Of a stretch of DNA of 64,000 nt, positions 23,883 to 35,900 are shown one piece after another (the first letter of the stretch is position 1; each line of letters opens with the position of its first letter). Source of the DNA: Chaetorhynchus papuensis (Eukaryota > Chordata > Aves > Passeriformes > Rhipiduridae); the NCBI GenBank assembly GCA_013396525.1, contig VWYX01000219.1, positions 372,001 through 436,000 on the forward strand, in the 5' to 3' direction. A program made the position numbers and the translations under genes. A model generated the notes under the pieces. The model was not told the DNA's origin. It did no database searches and saw nothing but the letters and a program-made list of their open reading frames with translations.

Positions 23883-26800
23883 TCTACCACTCTCTGGGAT
23901 ACTTCCTTACAAATCTCTAACCCAGCATCAAAACTCCCCAAATCCTCTGTGCCATCGGCACGGGGATTTCTGAGCCGGCTTTGCCGCTCCCTCTGCTGGT
24001 GACTGCTCCGTCCCCGTCCCAGCGCTGCTCCGGCACCGCTCTTTTGGGGGGGGACACGAGCTGTTTCTGTCCCCATGGTCCAGCTCCTCATCACGGCTCC
24101 CGTGTGACATTCACAGATGTCAGCGCTTTGATGCTGCTGTGAATCCAGGAGGAGATAAGAGGCCAACGCTGCTCACAATCAAAGGCAATACAAAGGAGAT
24201 GCCAAGTGCACTTCAGATTCTTTGAAAATAAAACAGCGAAGCAAATAAAAAACATCTGGGAATTGATGTTTGTTGTCTATAATTACTTCCATGAGAGTGA
24301 AAATCTTTGTTCTGCCCCTAGTCTTCCCTCAATCAAAGAATGAAACATTTAAACTATCTCCAGTGTCCTTTGGAGGATTTTAAATGGAGAATGTGCGCAT
24401 TTTTTGTGCCTGAGAATATTCACTGGTCTGTTTTCATAAACAGATATGTGCCAAATTCCATATCTTCTGTCCTTTTTATTGGATGCCTTTTAGATTGAGT
24501 GCTCCGGAAATGTAGTGGCTGAAAGAAAAAGATAATTTTGCACAGAAGAATTTGTCTAATACACTGTTCACCCGCTCAAGAACAATGAAACATCATTTTG
24601 GCATTGGGGTGATTGAAAAATCTGTCTTTCAGATGTCTTTGCTTGTGGTTTGTGCAGAAATTCAGGCAAGTAGCAGGTTGGGAATGCAAGGTTAAACCTG
24701 CTCCTGCAGACCCCCTGTTTAAACGCAGGGCCACACCAAGTGAACTTGACCCTCTCTCATTGAATGGAGGATCCTAAATGGATGTGTAATGAGTAAAAAG
24801 TGAGTGTTTTAAGGAGAAATAAGTGCTGTAGATCCCTATATAACTGCACAAATTTACAGAGAAGATTTTGAAGTGAAAATGAGCATCAAGTCAAGCCTTT
24901 GAGAAGTAAATAAGCCGGGACTTGGCAGAGGAGGCAGCTGACACGCAAAGCAATCCTCTAACACTGCCTGCATTCATTCAGCCCTTCTCTCCCTGGAGCT
25001 GTGATCTAGGATCATTTGCAGCAACAATGGGATTTCCTCCGTGTCCATGTTGTGTGGTGCTCTCACCCTCTTGCTCAGCACAGGCACCGCAAACCCTGGG
25101 GAGAAATACTTAGAACAAGACTGAAAGCGAAGCCCAAACCAAGCAGATTTGGTGACTGGGGAAATCTGGTGGTCTGAGGAGGTTTGTGGGGCTCCATTTC
25201 ATGTTGTTATGACTCCAAGCAGTTTGCCACTGATCTGCCAAGGAGTGGTGCTGCCAGGTGAAACAGCTTTATGAGCGGGGGCTGTCAAACCCTCCCTCCA
25301 TCCTTCTACCTGCACGCTCCACATTTGAACATCAATACATCTTCCTCGGCGCTCTACACCCAGGTGCAACAGGCTAATAAAGGGCTTTTTAGATGACAAA
25401 TCTTCCTGGGTTTCATCAGCTGATTGCCATCTGGGGGAAGACTGACAAAGGCTTTAAATTTGCCACTGTTTTGCCTTTTCCCAGCTGCAGAGGCGTGCAG
25501 AGGGGAAATGTGGGGAGGCAGGAAGGAAAGGCTCTGCAGAAAAAAAACACTCTCAGGGCCCAGATCTGCTCGTGTCAGAGAGGAGATAAAGATTTTAGGG
25601 AACACAATAGGAGGGAGTTTGTCTTTCTGAGCAAGATTACTTACTCTCAGCCTAGGTGATACTATGCCAGTAGCTGTCACAAAGCAGATACCTCAGGGAC
25701 CAGGTTGCAATAAGACTTGGAACTTGAGCACATTTGCAACAAGGGCTTAGTGATCAGTCAAGTGTTATGTGTTTAAAAGTCACCTTTCCTATATTTTATA
25801 CTTGCAGTCAGGAAATCCTTAGGATTTGTGCTCTCTGGATTTGAGAGAGGATTAGCTGGGAAGCAGGGAGAGATGTGATCCTAGTTCTGAATACTCTCCA
25901 ATGTTTTGACAATGTAAGATAATCTGTGAGTTGTTACTTATTTTCAGCAGCCTTTTAGAAGGAATCCCCACAACTAAAGAAAACCAGGCAGGCAGAGGCT
26001 TTGAGGGGCTGTTAAACTCTTGTCAGGATCAGTTGCAAACTTTTTCCTTCCAATGCCTCACCTCCCTCTGTGCAGTGACTCATGTGGCAAGGCTCAGGCA
26101 ATTTACTGGAAGTACAATCACTGCCCTCTCATCACCACTGAGCGTGTCTGCCTTTCTGCTTCCAGTGTGTGCTCACAGCACAGAGTAACTCCAGGAAATG
26201 AAAGCTGACAGCAGCTGCAGCTCGGTGCAAAGGTGGAGGAGGTTACAAGGTGAAATAGCTGCACCTCAGTTTTGCCCCCAGTTTTTGAAACCAGCAAGAT
26301 TTTTGTGCCATAGATCACACAGCAGTTGTTAAGTCTTTGGAAAAGGGATGTATTGAGTAAGTGGAGGAAAATGAAGGGTTGGTGGTGGTTCTTTGATCAT
26401 CGTGTGGGCTGGAGCTTGAAACAAGCGAGAAAAATGCTGATTAGTATGGGAGAGCAGAGTGATGGTGTCTGAGTACAGGTGGATGGAAACTCCTTGGGCT
26501 GCTGAGCTGCTGAGCAGCCCTGGCCTCACTGAAGACAAGGGGCAGACTCAGCTGTACAGCCTGGAGGGGTCCAGCATGGGGCCTCATGTTGGCTCATTAA
26601 GGCTTGGGGCAACACCTGATAGATCATGAAAACGCCACCACAACCCACCCATAGGCTCCAGGGCCAGGCCAGGAGCTGCAGGGTGAGAGCACCAGGCTGG
26701 GGACAGAAGCACTTGGTTCCCTCCTTCCTTTTCTGCTCTCGTTTCCTGCAAGTGCCTTGGTTCCCTCACCTGCACAAGGGTGTTACGACAGTTCTTTTTA

Positions 26801-28070
26801 TAGTTTACTTGGATCTTCATAAGCGCTTTTTAATACCCCAAAAGTCTTTCAATAACGTGATGGTGCAGAGAAAATATCCACATCTCTGTAGGCTGTTGTC
26901 TTGTGCTCTGCTAAAACCAGAGATTTGGCTAGTGATGTCCACACAGCTTGAAGAAATAACATGATAAATTGCATCTAGCTTTGGCAAGAGGGTCTGGGAC
27001 AGACTGTGGGACTGGAGCACCAGCAAATCTGGGCATCAGGTTAATTTCTGTCACCCTTTCCTCAGGCAGCAGCGATGCACAATAACTCAGCTGCCAAATA
27101 AAGTGATACCATCAGCTTCCAATTCTTCAACTCCAGAGCAGAGCCTTTCTTTCAGAAAATAATCCCTCTCCAGCCTTTCATGACTGGAGCCGGTACCTGC
27201 CGCCGTGCATACAAAATCAGGCCTGGGACGTGTGCTTTTCTGACTGAACTGGCTCTGGGTGGAGATGCTGTGTGTTAAAATGGCTTTACCAACCTCTCTT
27301 TAATTGCAATGAAAGAAACATCCGTCTGCTTGCCAGCAGAGACTCTTTTCTAGCTGCGCTCTGGGGCTGCCTGGGGCCTCAGAAATGCCTCTTCCCCATC
27401 AGAACTGAGAGTTACTGCTCCTTTCCTCTGTTTTCCTCATGCTCCTCAGAAAAAGGCAGTACATTTGCCCTCCGTGTCCCTCAGTCCTGCCAGCAAACAC
27501 CTGTGACTCCTGAGCCTTTAAGGAGTTTGACAGCCCACGGGGCTTGAATAAACTCCCTCTTAGATAAGGACTCAGAGATGCGAGGCAGAAAGTCACTGCT
27601 GATAAGGTCTGCACTTCCAGCAGGTATTTCTGTGCTGGGAAAACAGCCTTTGGGGGATGTGGGAAATTAGAGATGCCATAGACAAGGGGCCAGGGTCACT
27701 GGGCTGCACCACAACACAGCTGCTTGGGATGAAGGAAGGTGTCTGCTGCACAGCTGTTGTCCACCAGGAGATGCTCAGAGGGGCATCAAAATGAGAGGAG
27801 AAAGGGAATTTTTAGTTAAATGGCTAACACTTGCCCTCCTCCTGCCTTTCTTCAACAGAGCTACCTTCTAGCACTGAGGAAGTGGCTAAACCTCCAGCAT
27901 CAAATTTGGTAGGTTTGGGGGTATTTTTTGTACAGGGGTGGTCATGGTGAAAAAAAAACTATCAAGTCGCGAAGTGAGTATGGGGCAGGGGCAACCTGTG
28001 TGATGCTCTTGTTTTTTAGAACTCTCCTAAAAGTTTTTGTCACTGCATTGGCAACAAGTCCTTGCCCTTT

Positions 28071-28083
28071 CCCCCCCCCCCCC
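28071..28083. repeat. (C)13 homopolymer
   Basis: Thirteen consecutive C residues, about 1.3 kb beyond the candidate GRIFIN polyadenylation site. Exact length is error-prone in sequencing. Confidence 0.85.
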
Positions 28084-29393
28084 AACCTTTCCTGCCTCCA
28101 GGCAGGACCCAGGCTGATATTCAATTGTCCCTGGCTAAGGCTGGCACGGCCGGTGCCAGTCAGTCAGTCCCACGTCCCCAGGCTGCTGCTGTGCTTGCTG
28201 GTGAGACGTGACTGTGGCTGCTGTGGGAGCTGTTTGCTCAGCAGCCTGTGAGGAGATTGCTGGCGTTTGCTGCTGGGGTGGTGGTGACTGCCAGTGCTGT
28301 CAGGGACACCGAGGAGCAGCTCTGATCAAGCATCAGCAGATGCTCCACAGGAGATCCGTGAAACTGCCAGAGGGGACCTTGGCCCTGGGAGTTCTGGCAC
28401 AGCTCAAGCACGAAGGATTACGAACCTGACTTTGCCCTTGTTGATCTGGGGATGAACCAGAGCACTTCTGAGCTCTGCGGATCCAGTCCCAGTGAGGAGA
28501 ACTGGTGGGAAAGGGAGAGCCCATGTGGGAGGTCGTCACTTCTGTCAGCTTTGCCTCCTGAGAGACATCTCTCTTTCTCAGGTATCCCTTGTGTTAGCCT
28601 TACAAGCAGCAATTGCTGCTTTATCTGCAGATCCTGACTAGCACAGTCCCTATCCCACCTCGCAGCAATGTTCTCTCTGGAACATTCCAGCTGCCTCCTG
28701 TGCAGCACTTGGCCACAGCAAAAACACTGAGCTTGACCTTGAGGTTGGGCAGTGAAATTCTGGTGGAATCCTCCAGAGCTGCACCCCGAGCTGCTGCAGC
28801 CCCTTCCCCTTCAAAAGGCCTCTACTCTTCAAAAATACCCCTGGGCAGGAGCTTGTCTCTATCAGTTCTTCCCCCAGTTTCAACCCCCCGGTCATGAACG
28901 AGAAGACTGATTGAAATTTGGAAGAAGGATTAATTTGTTCCCTTTGATCCCCTCAAAACCAGCACACGATGCCTCTCTGCAAGTCTGGTGTGCCAGCCCT
29001 GCCCCAGAGAGTTTAATTGACCATTGTAATTGCAGGGCTTAATTTTTTTCTGGAGTTTTTCCTCAAGGGACAGATGAGGATCACAGACTTGGAGGGCGTC
29101 TCATTCCCCATAAAACTGTGCAAAACAGCTATAAACAGCCAGCCCTGAAGTTTTGCTTCCAGCAGTGCTCTGTAGATTCCCAGACCTCTCTTGCTCTGCA
29201 GCCCCCTTCACCCTTGGCGTTGGTTTGGCTGGAGGAGGCAGCAGATAAAACCCTGAAGACAGCAGCAGAGCTGGGGATGTGTCAGGAGAGGTTGGTGCAG
29301 ATGGCAATGGAGTGAGATCAGCTGCTGGCAAGAGCTGGGGTGGATGTGTCCAGGAGTCAGGGCATGATCTCTGTCTGACTTTTGTGACATCTC

Positions 29394-29403
29394 TTTATTT
29401 ATT
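29394..29403 (-). terminator. Candidate overlapping polyadenylation signals for GRIFIN
   Basis: Two overlapping AATAAA hexamers (AATAAATAAA on the minus strand) about 650 bases past the GRIFIN stop. I saw no AATAAA or ATTAAA nearer, so the 3'UTR probably runs over 30054 to about 29380. Confidence 0.4.
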
Positions 29404-30054
29404 TGTACTCAGAATGTTGTTGCCCATTTGTCTGTGGTCCTTTGCGCTCGTTTCTGGGGAACAATGAAATTGTGGGGTGTTCCTTCAGCAGTGGCTGTGG
29501 ATGCAGCTGGTGGCCATATAAGTACAAAGCATGACCCTTATAAATCATTTCGTCACTTTTCCTCCATGAAAAATGATCTGTCTTTATCAGTCTCCAAAAA
29601 AGCACAAATAGAAAGGACAATTTCTTTCAAATGCTGCTCAGCATTATCAGATGGATGACACAGAGATCCCTTTCCACCCCTAACATCCACATTCACCATG
29701 TGGCCAGCTGAGGACTGGTGCTCATTCACACCCTACTCTTGGGCAAATTTCTAAGGCAGCATTCAGGTGTCCAGACTACTCAAGACAGGTTTTGATGTGC
29801 AGCAAAGAGGATCAGACCTACAAAGCCTGTTGTGCACCCTAAGGGGAAGGGGCAGACGGTCTTTGATGGGCTGGGCTGCAGTGAGTGAGGTGGCTGGGTG
29901 ATGTCTTAGTGGCTTGTGATGGGAATGACCGTCCCCCCTGCTATGAGGCCACCTGGTTGGAGGTGGCATGTGGAAATGGGGAGGAAATGATCCCTGGCTG
30001 GATCAGGAGCTTCAGGGGGAACGGTCTGTGAGAGAGTCCCAACTCTGGTCTCTA

Positions 30055-30216
30055 CTAAAGACCTCGTTTGGTGATTTCCACTGAGGAAATATCAATATCG
30101 TTGAGAATCTGCAGCTTGGTGATGGATGAAAGGTTCTTCTGCCGATGCTTGTACTGCAGGACTTTGTTTTCATTGATGAAAATGTGGAAATAGTCCTGGT
30201 CAGAGTAGATTTCAAC
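30055..30216 (-). CDS. GRIFIN: GRIFIN coding exon 4 with stop
   Basis: Starts after a pyrimidine-rich tract ending in CAG at 30217. Encodes VEIYSDQDYFHIF, the KVLQYKHR strand, LQILNDIDI and the end VEITKRGL, then TAG at 30057-30055. Confidence 0.95.
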   Translation of the reverse strand, partial: VEIYSDQDYFHIFINENKVLQYKHRQKNLSSITKLQILNDIDISSVEITKRGL

Positions 30217-32414
30217 CTGAAAGAGAGACTGTGTTAGGTTCATGTGGCCTTACTAGACCTTGCTTCCACCATGTTGGTGAGCTGCTGGATCTGTGTACCC
30301 ACTCCAAATCCTGCCAGAGCTGACACACAGGCTGCTCACCCCCACTCTGGGCAAAAGGAGAGAATAACCGAGATTTTTGTTTCATGATAACAAAATCTGG
30401 TGGTAATGCAAAGCCTAAACTGAAAACAAATGTGGCATCCAAGGATTATTGCTGGAGCTCTGCATGTCTGTGCCAGAGCTGGTAATAAATCACCAGCTTA
30501 TAACAGAATCACTAACAGGAGAGAGGGGGTGTTGCTGGGTATGGTGCTGGCAGGAAAGGCAATGGGGAGCACCCCATTATTGGCTGGGTTATTCCTGTTC
30601 CACCTGAGGAGACCTGTGGGGTGCCTCAGGATTACCTGGAAGGGCTCCTTTGCTTTGAAGGGGAAGGTGTTGTTAACCTCTTCCTGCCCCCAGTGGCTGT
30701 TGAGGAAGGAGTTGCAGACGATTCTGGAGCTGGAGAAGCGAGGGTTAAAGTGGAGAGCGATTTGGTCTCCAGGACCACAGAGCAAATTAATTTCAAACCT
30801 AAGACAGTGAGAGAAAAGTGATGGAGAGCTGTGGAGTGACGCTGCCGGCCCTCATGAGCCAGGAGAGCTGCGAGCAGAGCGCGTCCTTACATGCTTGAGC
30901 TGGAACTGGTCTCGCCCTTGACCACGATGCTCCACCCAGGACAGATTCCCTCTGGGTGCAGGGCCTCGAACTGCAGACAAGGAGGAGGACACAGCAAGGT
31001 GGCACGGATGCACTGCCCCACTCAGTCCTTACACTTCTTTCTCACCTTTTCATTGTCATCTTCTTTCTCTCCCCTTCCCACACAGGCACACTCCCTATCC
31101 CCGTCTTTTTCTCGATCCTAAATAATCTCAGGGAGTCTAAACTGATAAGAAATCAAGTCTCTATGACATCCAGTTGATGAGGTGGGATTTGCTGTCCCCA
31201 AGGTCTTTTGTAAAGAGCTGAGCGGGATTAGAGAGCAAAAATTAAAGAAGAACTTGAATGCCTTCATTATTGTCAGAACACAAAGATTTTCTGTTTCTCT
31301 CTGAGCAATAAAAAAGCTGAAGCAGAAAACTCTGTGATGCTTTGAAGCAGAGGAACAGGTGTGAAGTGGCATCCAGTCTGAGCTCATCCAGCATTACATG
31401 GCTGATTCTTCCCCCAAGTTCCTGCCTGATCTCCTGTTCCACGTGCTTTCCCCATCTCTAAGGTTAAACTTGCATAAAATGAGCTGGAAAATGTTGCCTT
31501 CTGAATAATTCATAGTTTTATTAAATAACTCATTTTAATAAGAAGTTCTTGCTATTTCACCCCACTTTTTTTTAAGCACTCTAATGATCTTGCATTTCTG
31601 AGCATCCCCTCTCACAAACTTACTGCTCACATTGGAAGAATTTCCCCAGCCTTGGCATCTCCAATGCCAGTTGTGTGCCTGTTTCTCCCTTCATGTAGCT
31701 CAGGACTTCCATTCCCCTGTTTCTTTCTCTGTCATGAGCTCCTATTTCCAAAGCTTTTTTGGGATATGCAAGTTTTTGGGCAGGAGCTGAGACATTTGGG
31801 CAGGAGCTGGTGATGGCCAACCTCACACCCTTGTGCCTGGCTACTTTAGGGGGGCAGCTTTGGGACCCCACACACGGTCACTGAAAGGCTCTGACCAGTG
31901 TTCACCCCTGTGAGGCACAGGCAGCTGCTGGAGCTAAGTTCTGGTTTCAAACAGCGATGGTGATGGCAGCACCCGGATTCACCTTGCCCTGGCCCTTCGT
32001 TTGTCATCACTACAGCAACCCCAGCAAGAGACGCACCACACACAGAGAAAGAGACATTCCCTTTTGCTGCTGTCCCAGCAGAGCAAGGGCAACACACAGG
32101 TCTCAGCTAAAACCCTCCAAGTGAGAATTGCTGCCATTAGGGCAGCATTGCCCCAGACCAGCCCTGGTATAACCGAGATGAAAATCTGTCCTATTGCCCG
32201 CTACTGAGCACCGTGGAGCTCAGTTTTGCAGTAGCCTGGACCGGACTGACAGAGAGGAGCAGCACTTTAAGTAGCACTCCTGTATTTTTCAGGATTTCTA
32301 CCTGTCCTGCCCTTCTCTGCCGCTTTCCTTTATCCACCACCAGAGCCGTGCTGTCACCCCCGCACAGCCCAGGCAGTGCCACGTCCTGTCCCCAGCGCTT
32401 ACCCGCAATGCCAT
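30055..32414 (-). CDS. GRIFIN: Galectin-related inter-fiber protein (lens galectin), 138 aa in four coding exons
   Basis: Cytosolic single-domain galectin that accumulates in vertebrate lens fibre cells. Joined exons on the minus strand: 32414-32403 (M-A-L-R), 30970-30891, 30798-30636, 30216-30055, giving one galectin fold from residue 4 to the end. All junctions have GT-AG signals and compatible phase (0, 2, 0). Introns are 1432, 92 and 419 bp. Most of the carbohydrate-site signature is present: His47, Asn49, Arg51 (HFNPR), Asn60, Trp67 and Glu70. The Arg two residues after Glu70 in classical galectins is Val72. The exon plan, with the long third exon carrying HFNPR through WG, is typical of galectins. 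The start has G at -3 and +4 and follows a TATA promoter at the right distance. The C-terminus reads VEITKRGL then TAG. Identification rests on strong resemblance to avian GRIFIN as I know it; no frameshift or stop breaks the frame. Confidence 0.94.
30636..30798 (-). CDS. GRIFIN: GRIFIN coding exon 3 (carbohydrate-site exon)
   Basis: Starts after CTTAG at 30799 and ends in CCAG before GTAAT. Encodes FEINLLCGPGDQ, then HFNPR, IVCN and WGQEEV, the core of the galectin sugar-binding face. The exon is 163 bp, with one base completing the split Met codon and 54 further codons. Confidence 0.95.
30891..30970 (-). CDS. GRIFIN: GRIFIN coding exon 2
   Basis: Begins after CTGCAG at 30971 and encodes FEALHPEG through PGWSIVVKG and a run of serines. 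It ends in AT before the donor GTAAGG, so the Met codon is split with exon 3. This is the first beta-strand pair of the galectin fold. Confidence 0.92.
32403..32414 (-). CDS. GRIFIN: GRIFIN coding exon 1 (four codons)
   Basis: ATG GCA TTG CGG followed by the donor GTAAGC. Too short for ORF detection; recognised from the galectin exon plan, the Kozak context and the TATA box 57 bp upstream. Phase 0 into exon 2. Confidence 0.88.
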
Positions 32415-32464
32415 CGCTCGCCGGCCCCGCGCTGCAGCCCCGCCGGCTGCAGGGCCAGAGGGGT

Positions 32465-32471
32465 CTTTATA
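32465..32471 (-). promoter_or_regulatory. GRIFIN TATA box (TATAAAG)
   Basis: TATAAAG on the minus strand, 57 bp upstream of the GRIFIN ATG. This places the start of transcription near 32440 and leaves a leader of about 25-30 bases, as in many highly expressed lens genes. An E-box CACGTG (32492-32497) and a CCAAT box (32505-32509) precede it at about -55 and -65. Confidence 0.8.
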
Positions 32472-32504
32472 GACACTGCCGGCCAGTAGCCCACGTGTGC
32501 AGGG

Positions 32505-32509
32505 ATTGG
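32505..32509 (-). promoter_or_regulatory. GRIFIN CCAAT box
   Basis: CCAAT on the minus strand, 34 bp upstream of the TATA box, at the usual position for an NF-Y type element. The CACGTG E-box at 32492-32497 lies between the two. Confidence 0.55.
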
Positions 32510-32985
32510 CATCGCCAGCGGGCTGAGGTCTCCTGTCAGAGCCGCCCGGCACGGCCGAGATGGGGAGCAGCAAATCCCGCTGAGCCCGGCGGGGTCAGCC
32601 CGTTCACGCGTGTGGGACTAATCCAGCCCCGCTGCCGCCCGCAGTGCTGGGCTCTGGCGTGATGTGGAGCCGTGTGTGGCAGTGATCCAGGGGGATCAGA
32701 GGCGTTTAAGGCATGAAGGAAGTTTGGGGAGTCCCAAAGCTGAGGGAGATATCAGGAGTCGTATCCACCTCAAGGTCCAGAGAGAAGGGAGGTGGCAGAG
32801 GAGAAATGGTGCCTCCGACAGGGGCTCAGCTTCACCCTGACCATCAGAGATTGTTTTTCCTCCCTGTTTTCTTTTTTCTCTCTTTGTGAGTCACAGCCTG
32901 GCCTGAAACGAGCTGATGCCAGCTCTGTCACAGCCGTTTTCCCCCTCGTGGCGCCCCGGGGCCGGCCAGGCTCGGGATGCTGCTG

Positions 32986-32999
32986 TGCTGAGCTCAGCG
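32986..32999. promoter_or_regulatory. MAF recognition-like palindrome upstream of GRIFIN
   Basis: TGCTGAGCTCAGCG keeps both half sites of the MAF element (TGCTGA and TCAGC) but has GC rather than CG at the centre and G for the last A. It is about 550 bp upstream of the predicted start of a lens gene. MAF factors drive lens crystallin genes, so a role is plausible but unproven. Confidence 0.35.
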
Positions 33000-35900
33000 T
33001 GCCCCGGTTCCGCGTTTCCCTTCCCCGCTGGGGACAATACGGGGATTTGGGAGCCGGGTGAGTGAGCCTTTGTCCGGTATTTCCTGACATGGAAATGCAC
33101 CAAGAAATGAGCAGCGTTGAAATGAATTTCGGTGGTGAGGTGTTTTCACACGGGCAGTCAGCATGTGCTGCTAGGAAGATGAGCTGGGGGAGGGAGGGGT
33201 GGTTGTGCATCCACAGTGTAAATGTCTTAAAAACATTAAGCACTGTCCCCATCCCTGTATTCATGGGAGGATGTGATGCTCCTTGGCTGGCCCTACAGGA
33301 ATCCATGGCTTTCGTGGTTAAAACCCCCTTCGTGTATGGGCCACAGTGCTGGTGTTATTTAATGTTTGTTTTATTTCCGGCAGATAAGCAGAATGATAAC
33401 TACTATCCCAGGCTCCGCTGCCCTTGGCAGACAACTAAAAATGCAATTCGGCAGACATAGGAGCCAACAGCCTTTCTTGGAGCTGAAAAAGCCGAGTCCC
33501 AGGCCAGGATTTGCTCGTTTGGACTCTCACGAAACCAAACCTTGCGAAGCTGAGCTCTGCCCTGGTCTCCTTGCCCTGCTCCCGGCTCTCCGGGCGCCGT
33601 GCTGAGGAGCAGGAGCAGAGCTCTGTGCTACAGATGGCAGCATTGGGTCGTGCAAGGGAGCCGTGAGCCAGCGGCAGAGGTGCCGAGGAGGTGTTGGAAG
33701 GACAGGGACAGGACATCCCACCTGTCACTCCTTGGGTTGCTGAAAGATGATGGACATTGGTGTCTCCAATCTGTCCAGCTGCATCTTTCCCCTTTTTATG
33801 ACCGGAACCCAACATTGTGTTTTCACCCCCCAAATCATCACTCCCGGCTCGTTTCTGCTGCCTGCAAGGGACTGCAGGGAGAAAGGGCTGCTTTTGAGAT
33901 ACTCACAATGATGGTGGGCAGAACCAGGCAGAATTGCTGTCCTGCATGTGGGAAAGGAGGGGTCTGCAAGCTAAATAAGTGTGTCAAGTTTATAATAATT
34001 ATGTTATGATATCAGTGGATGGAGGAAGGCTTGGGCACTGCAGGGCAGGCTGGGTTCAGGCAGGCTGAGTTCCTTTTCAAAGGGTGAGTCTGGCTCACCC
34101 CAGATCCAGACAGGTCTCCCAGAGTCTTTTCCCATCAGACCAAATCAGGGGCTACAATTTCCCCAGTGCACACCTCCGTGCAAGGCTTCTCCAGCTTGCT
34201 CATCTGCTGCCTGGCAGTATTTGTACCTCCTCTGCAGCCATTTCAGCTTCTTGAGGGAATTCCTAAAACTCCCCTGTGCAAACAGGAGTCAGCCCTGTGC
34301 TCCAGCCATGCTGCCTTAGGAATGTGTTACCCCAGGAAGGGTTTGGGACATTGCTGTGCTGGCTTCCCCCAGTTCCCTTTCCCCCAGATCTACAGCTCTG
34401 CAATATCTCCCTGCTCCTCGTTGCTCTGCTTGGGATTTCTCTCCAGCTCTGCTGTCCACAAGGGACTGGCCACGTCGGTGCTCTGCCAGGGCTGGATGTT
34501 GTGTCTGCTCCTCCAGGCTTAGCACAGGAGAGAAAATAACTATAAAACCCTTCTGAGCTAAAACTTGGTGCCACGGACTGTGGTACCTCTCTATTTCTGC
34601 GATCTCACCCCGCTGTGCTTTATGGAACTGGCCAGGAGAGGGCTGGAGAGTGCAGGCAAATCCCCGAGATAAGTTATAAGAAAATTCACACATGGTTCTA
34701 ACTCTAACTCTCCTCTAACTGTGGAGGAGTCTGATGCAACACCTGCTGCTGCTGTGGGGCAGGGGTCAGTGCTGCAGCCTGAAGCTCTCACCCCTGCTGT
34801 AAGGAGACTCCAGGCTCTCTGGCAGCTGCTCAGCCCAAGGCAGCTCATCAGAGAGCACCGAAGGAAAACATCACACCCTGTAAGGTGGCAAGAGAAACAG
34901 GGGGAAGCTGACACCCCGGCACACGCTGCTGGGCACTGGCTGAGCCTCCTGCCCCTCGCTGCGGTGTCAGCCCCACTAACGAGAGCAGCCTCGGCACTGG
35001 CAGCTTCTGGGAGCTGTGTGTTTGTTAGATTTTCCATTCTTTGGCCTCCTGCTAGCATGTCCCATCATCCTCCCAGGCAGGCACTGGTGCTGGGGAAGGA
35101 AAGGGTATGTCCTCTCACCCAGCAGCTGTCTGGGTAGCTGCTGGGTGTGGAATTCTGCTTGTACTCTTGTGGCTGGTAAGAAAAGGAGCCTGGTTCTGAC
35201 AGTGCTGCGAAAGTGACTCATTGCAAGTGAAGTCTCTGCCTCTCATTGCTCTTTCCCCACACTGGTGAAAAGGGGGAGGTGATCCCACCCCTCGACAGGG
35301 CCGTGAACCCACACCAAGTGCAACTGAGGCCAAGCCTGGAGCCGCTGCTGTCCCCGGCACAGCTCCTGCTCTCCGCTCAGGACTTCCCTTGTGTGGCTTT
35401 GAGGAGCGGGGATGAAAGGCAAGGCAGTGGAAACACAAAGCACGCCTGGTTTATTTTATTTATGACTGGCCTCTGCTTAAAAGGAAACCGGCATTATCAG
35501 TCCCAGCACCGCCAGGTCAGATGAGTAAATGAAAGAGGAGGGTTTCGTTTATGATCGGGAGCTCGAGTTTGCTCTTATATGGGCATCCCACCAGGCGCTG
35601 CCTGCTGCCACCTTGCTGCTGCTCCTGCCAGGGGATGGCCAGAAACTGAACCAGGGTCATCCAGAGGTGGAAGTCTTGAGGCAGAGAGTGGCTGAGATCA
35701 GGTTGTACCTACCCCTCATTTGGCTCAGGGCAGCTACATGTGCTGTGACACAACGTCTCTGCTGCCAGCACATCCCAGCGGGTCCGTACCCACACCTGCT
35801 GCGCTGTGATCCTGCCAGGCTCATGAACCATTTCTATCCTTTCCTGCTCAATTCCCCAGGGAGAAGGTGGTAAAACCATGTCAGAGTAGGTCCCTTTGCC

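Larger units (their letters stand above)
21261..29393. other. Intergenic between the GPCR promoter and the GRIFIN 3' end
   Basis: No coding exon recognised. 22240-22620 is AT-rich with several homeodomain-like TAAT/ATTA cores and lacks simple repeats; it is a candidate noncoding regulatory element. 24180-24900 is similarly AT-rich. Homopolymers lie at 23868 and 28071. Confidence 0.55.
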
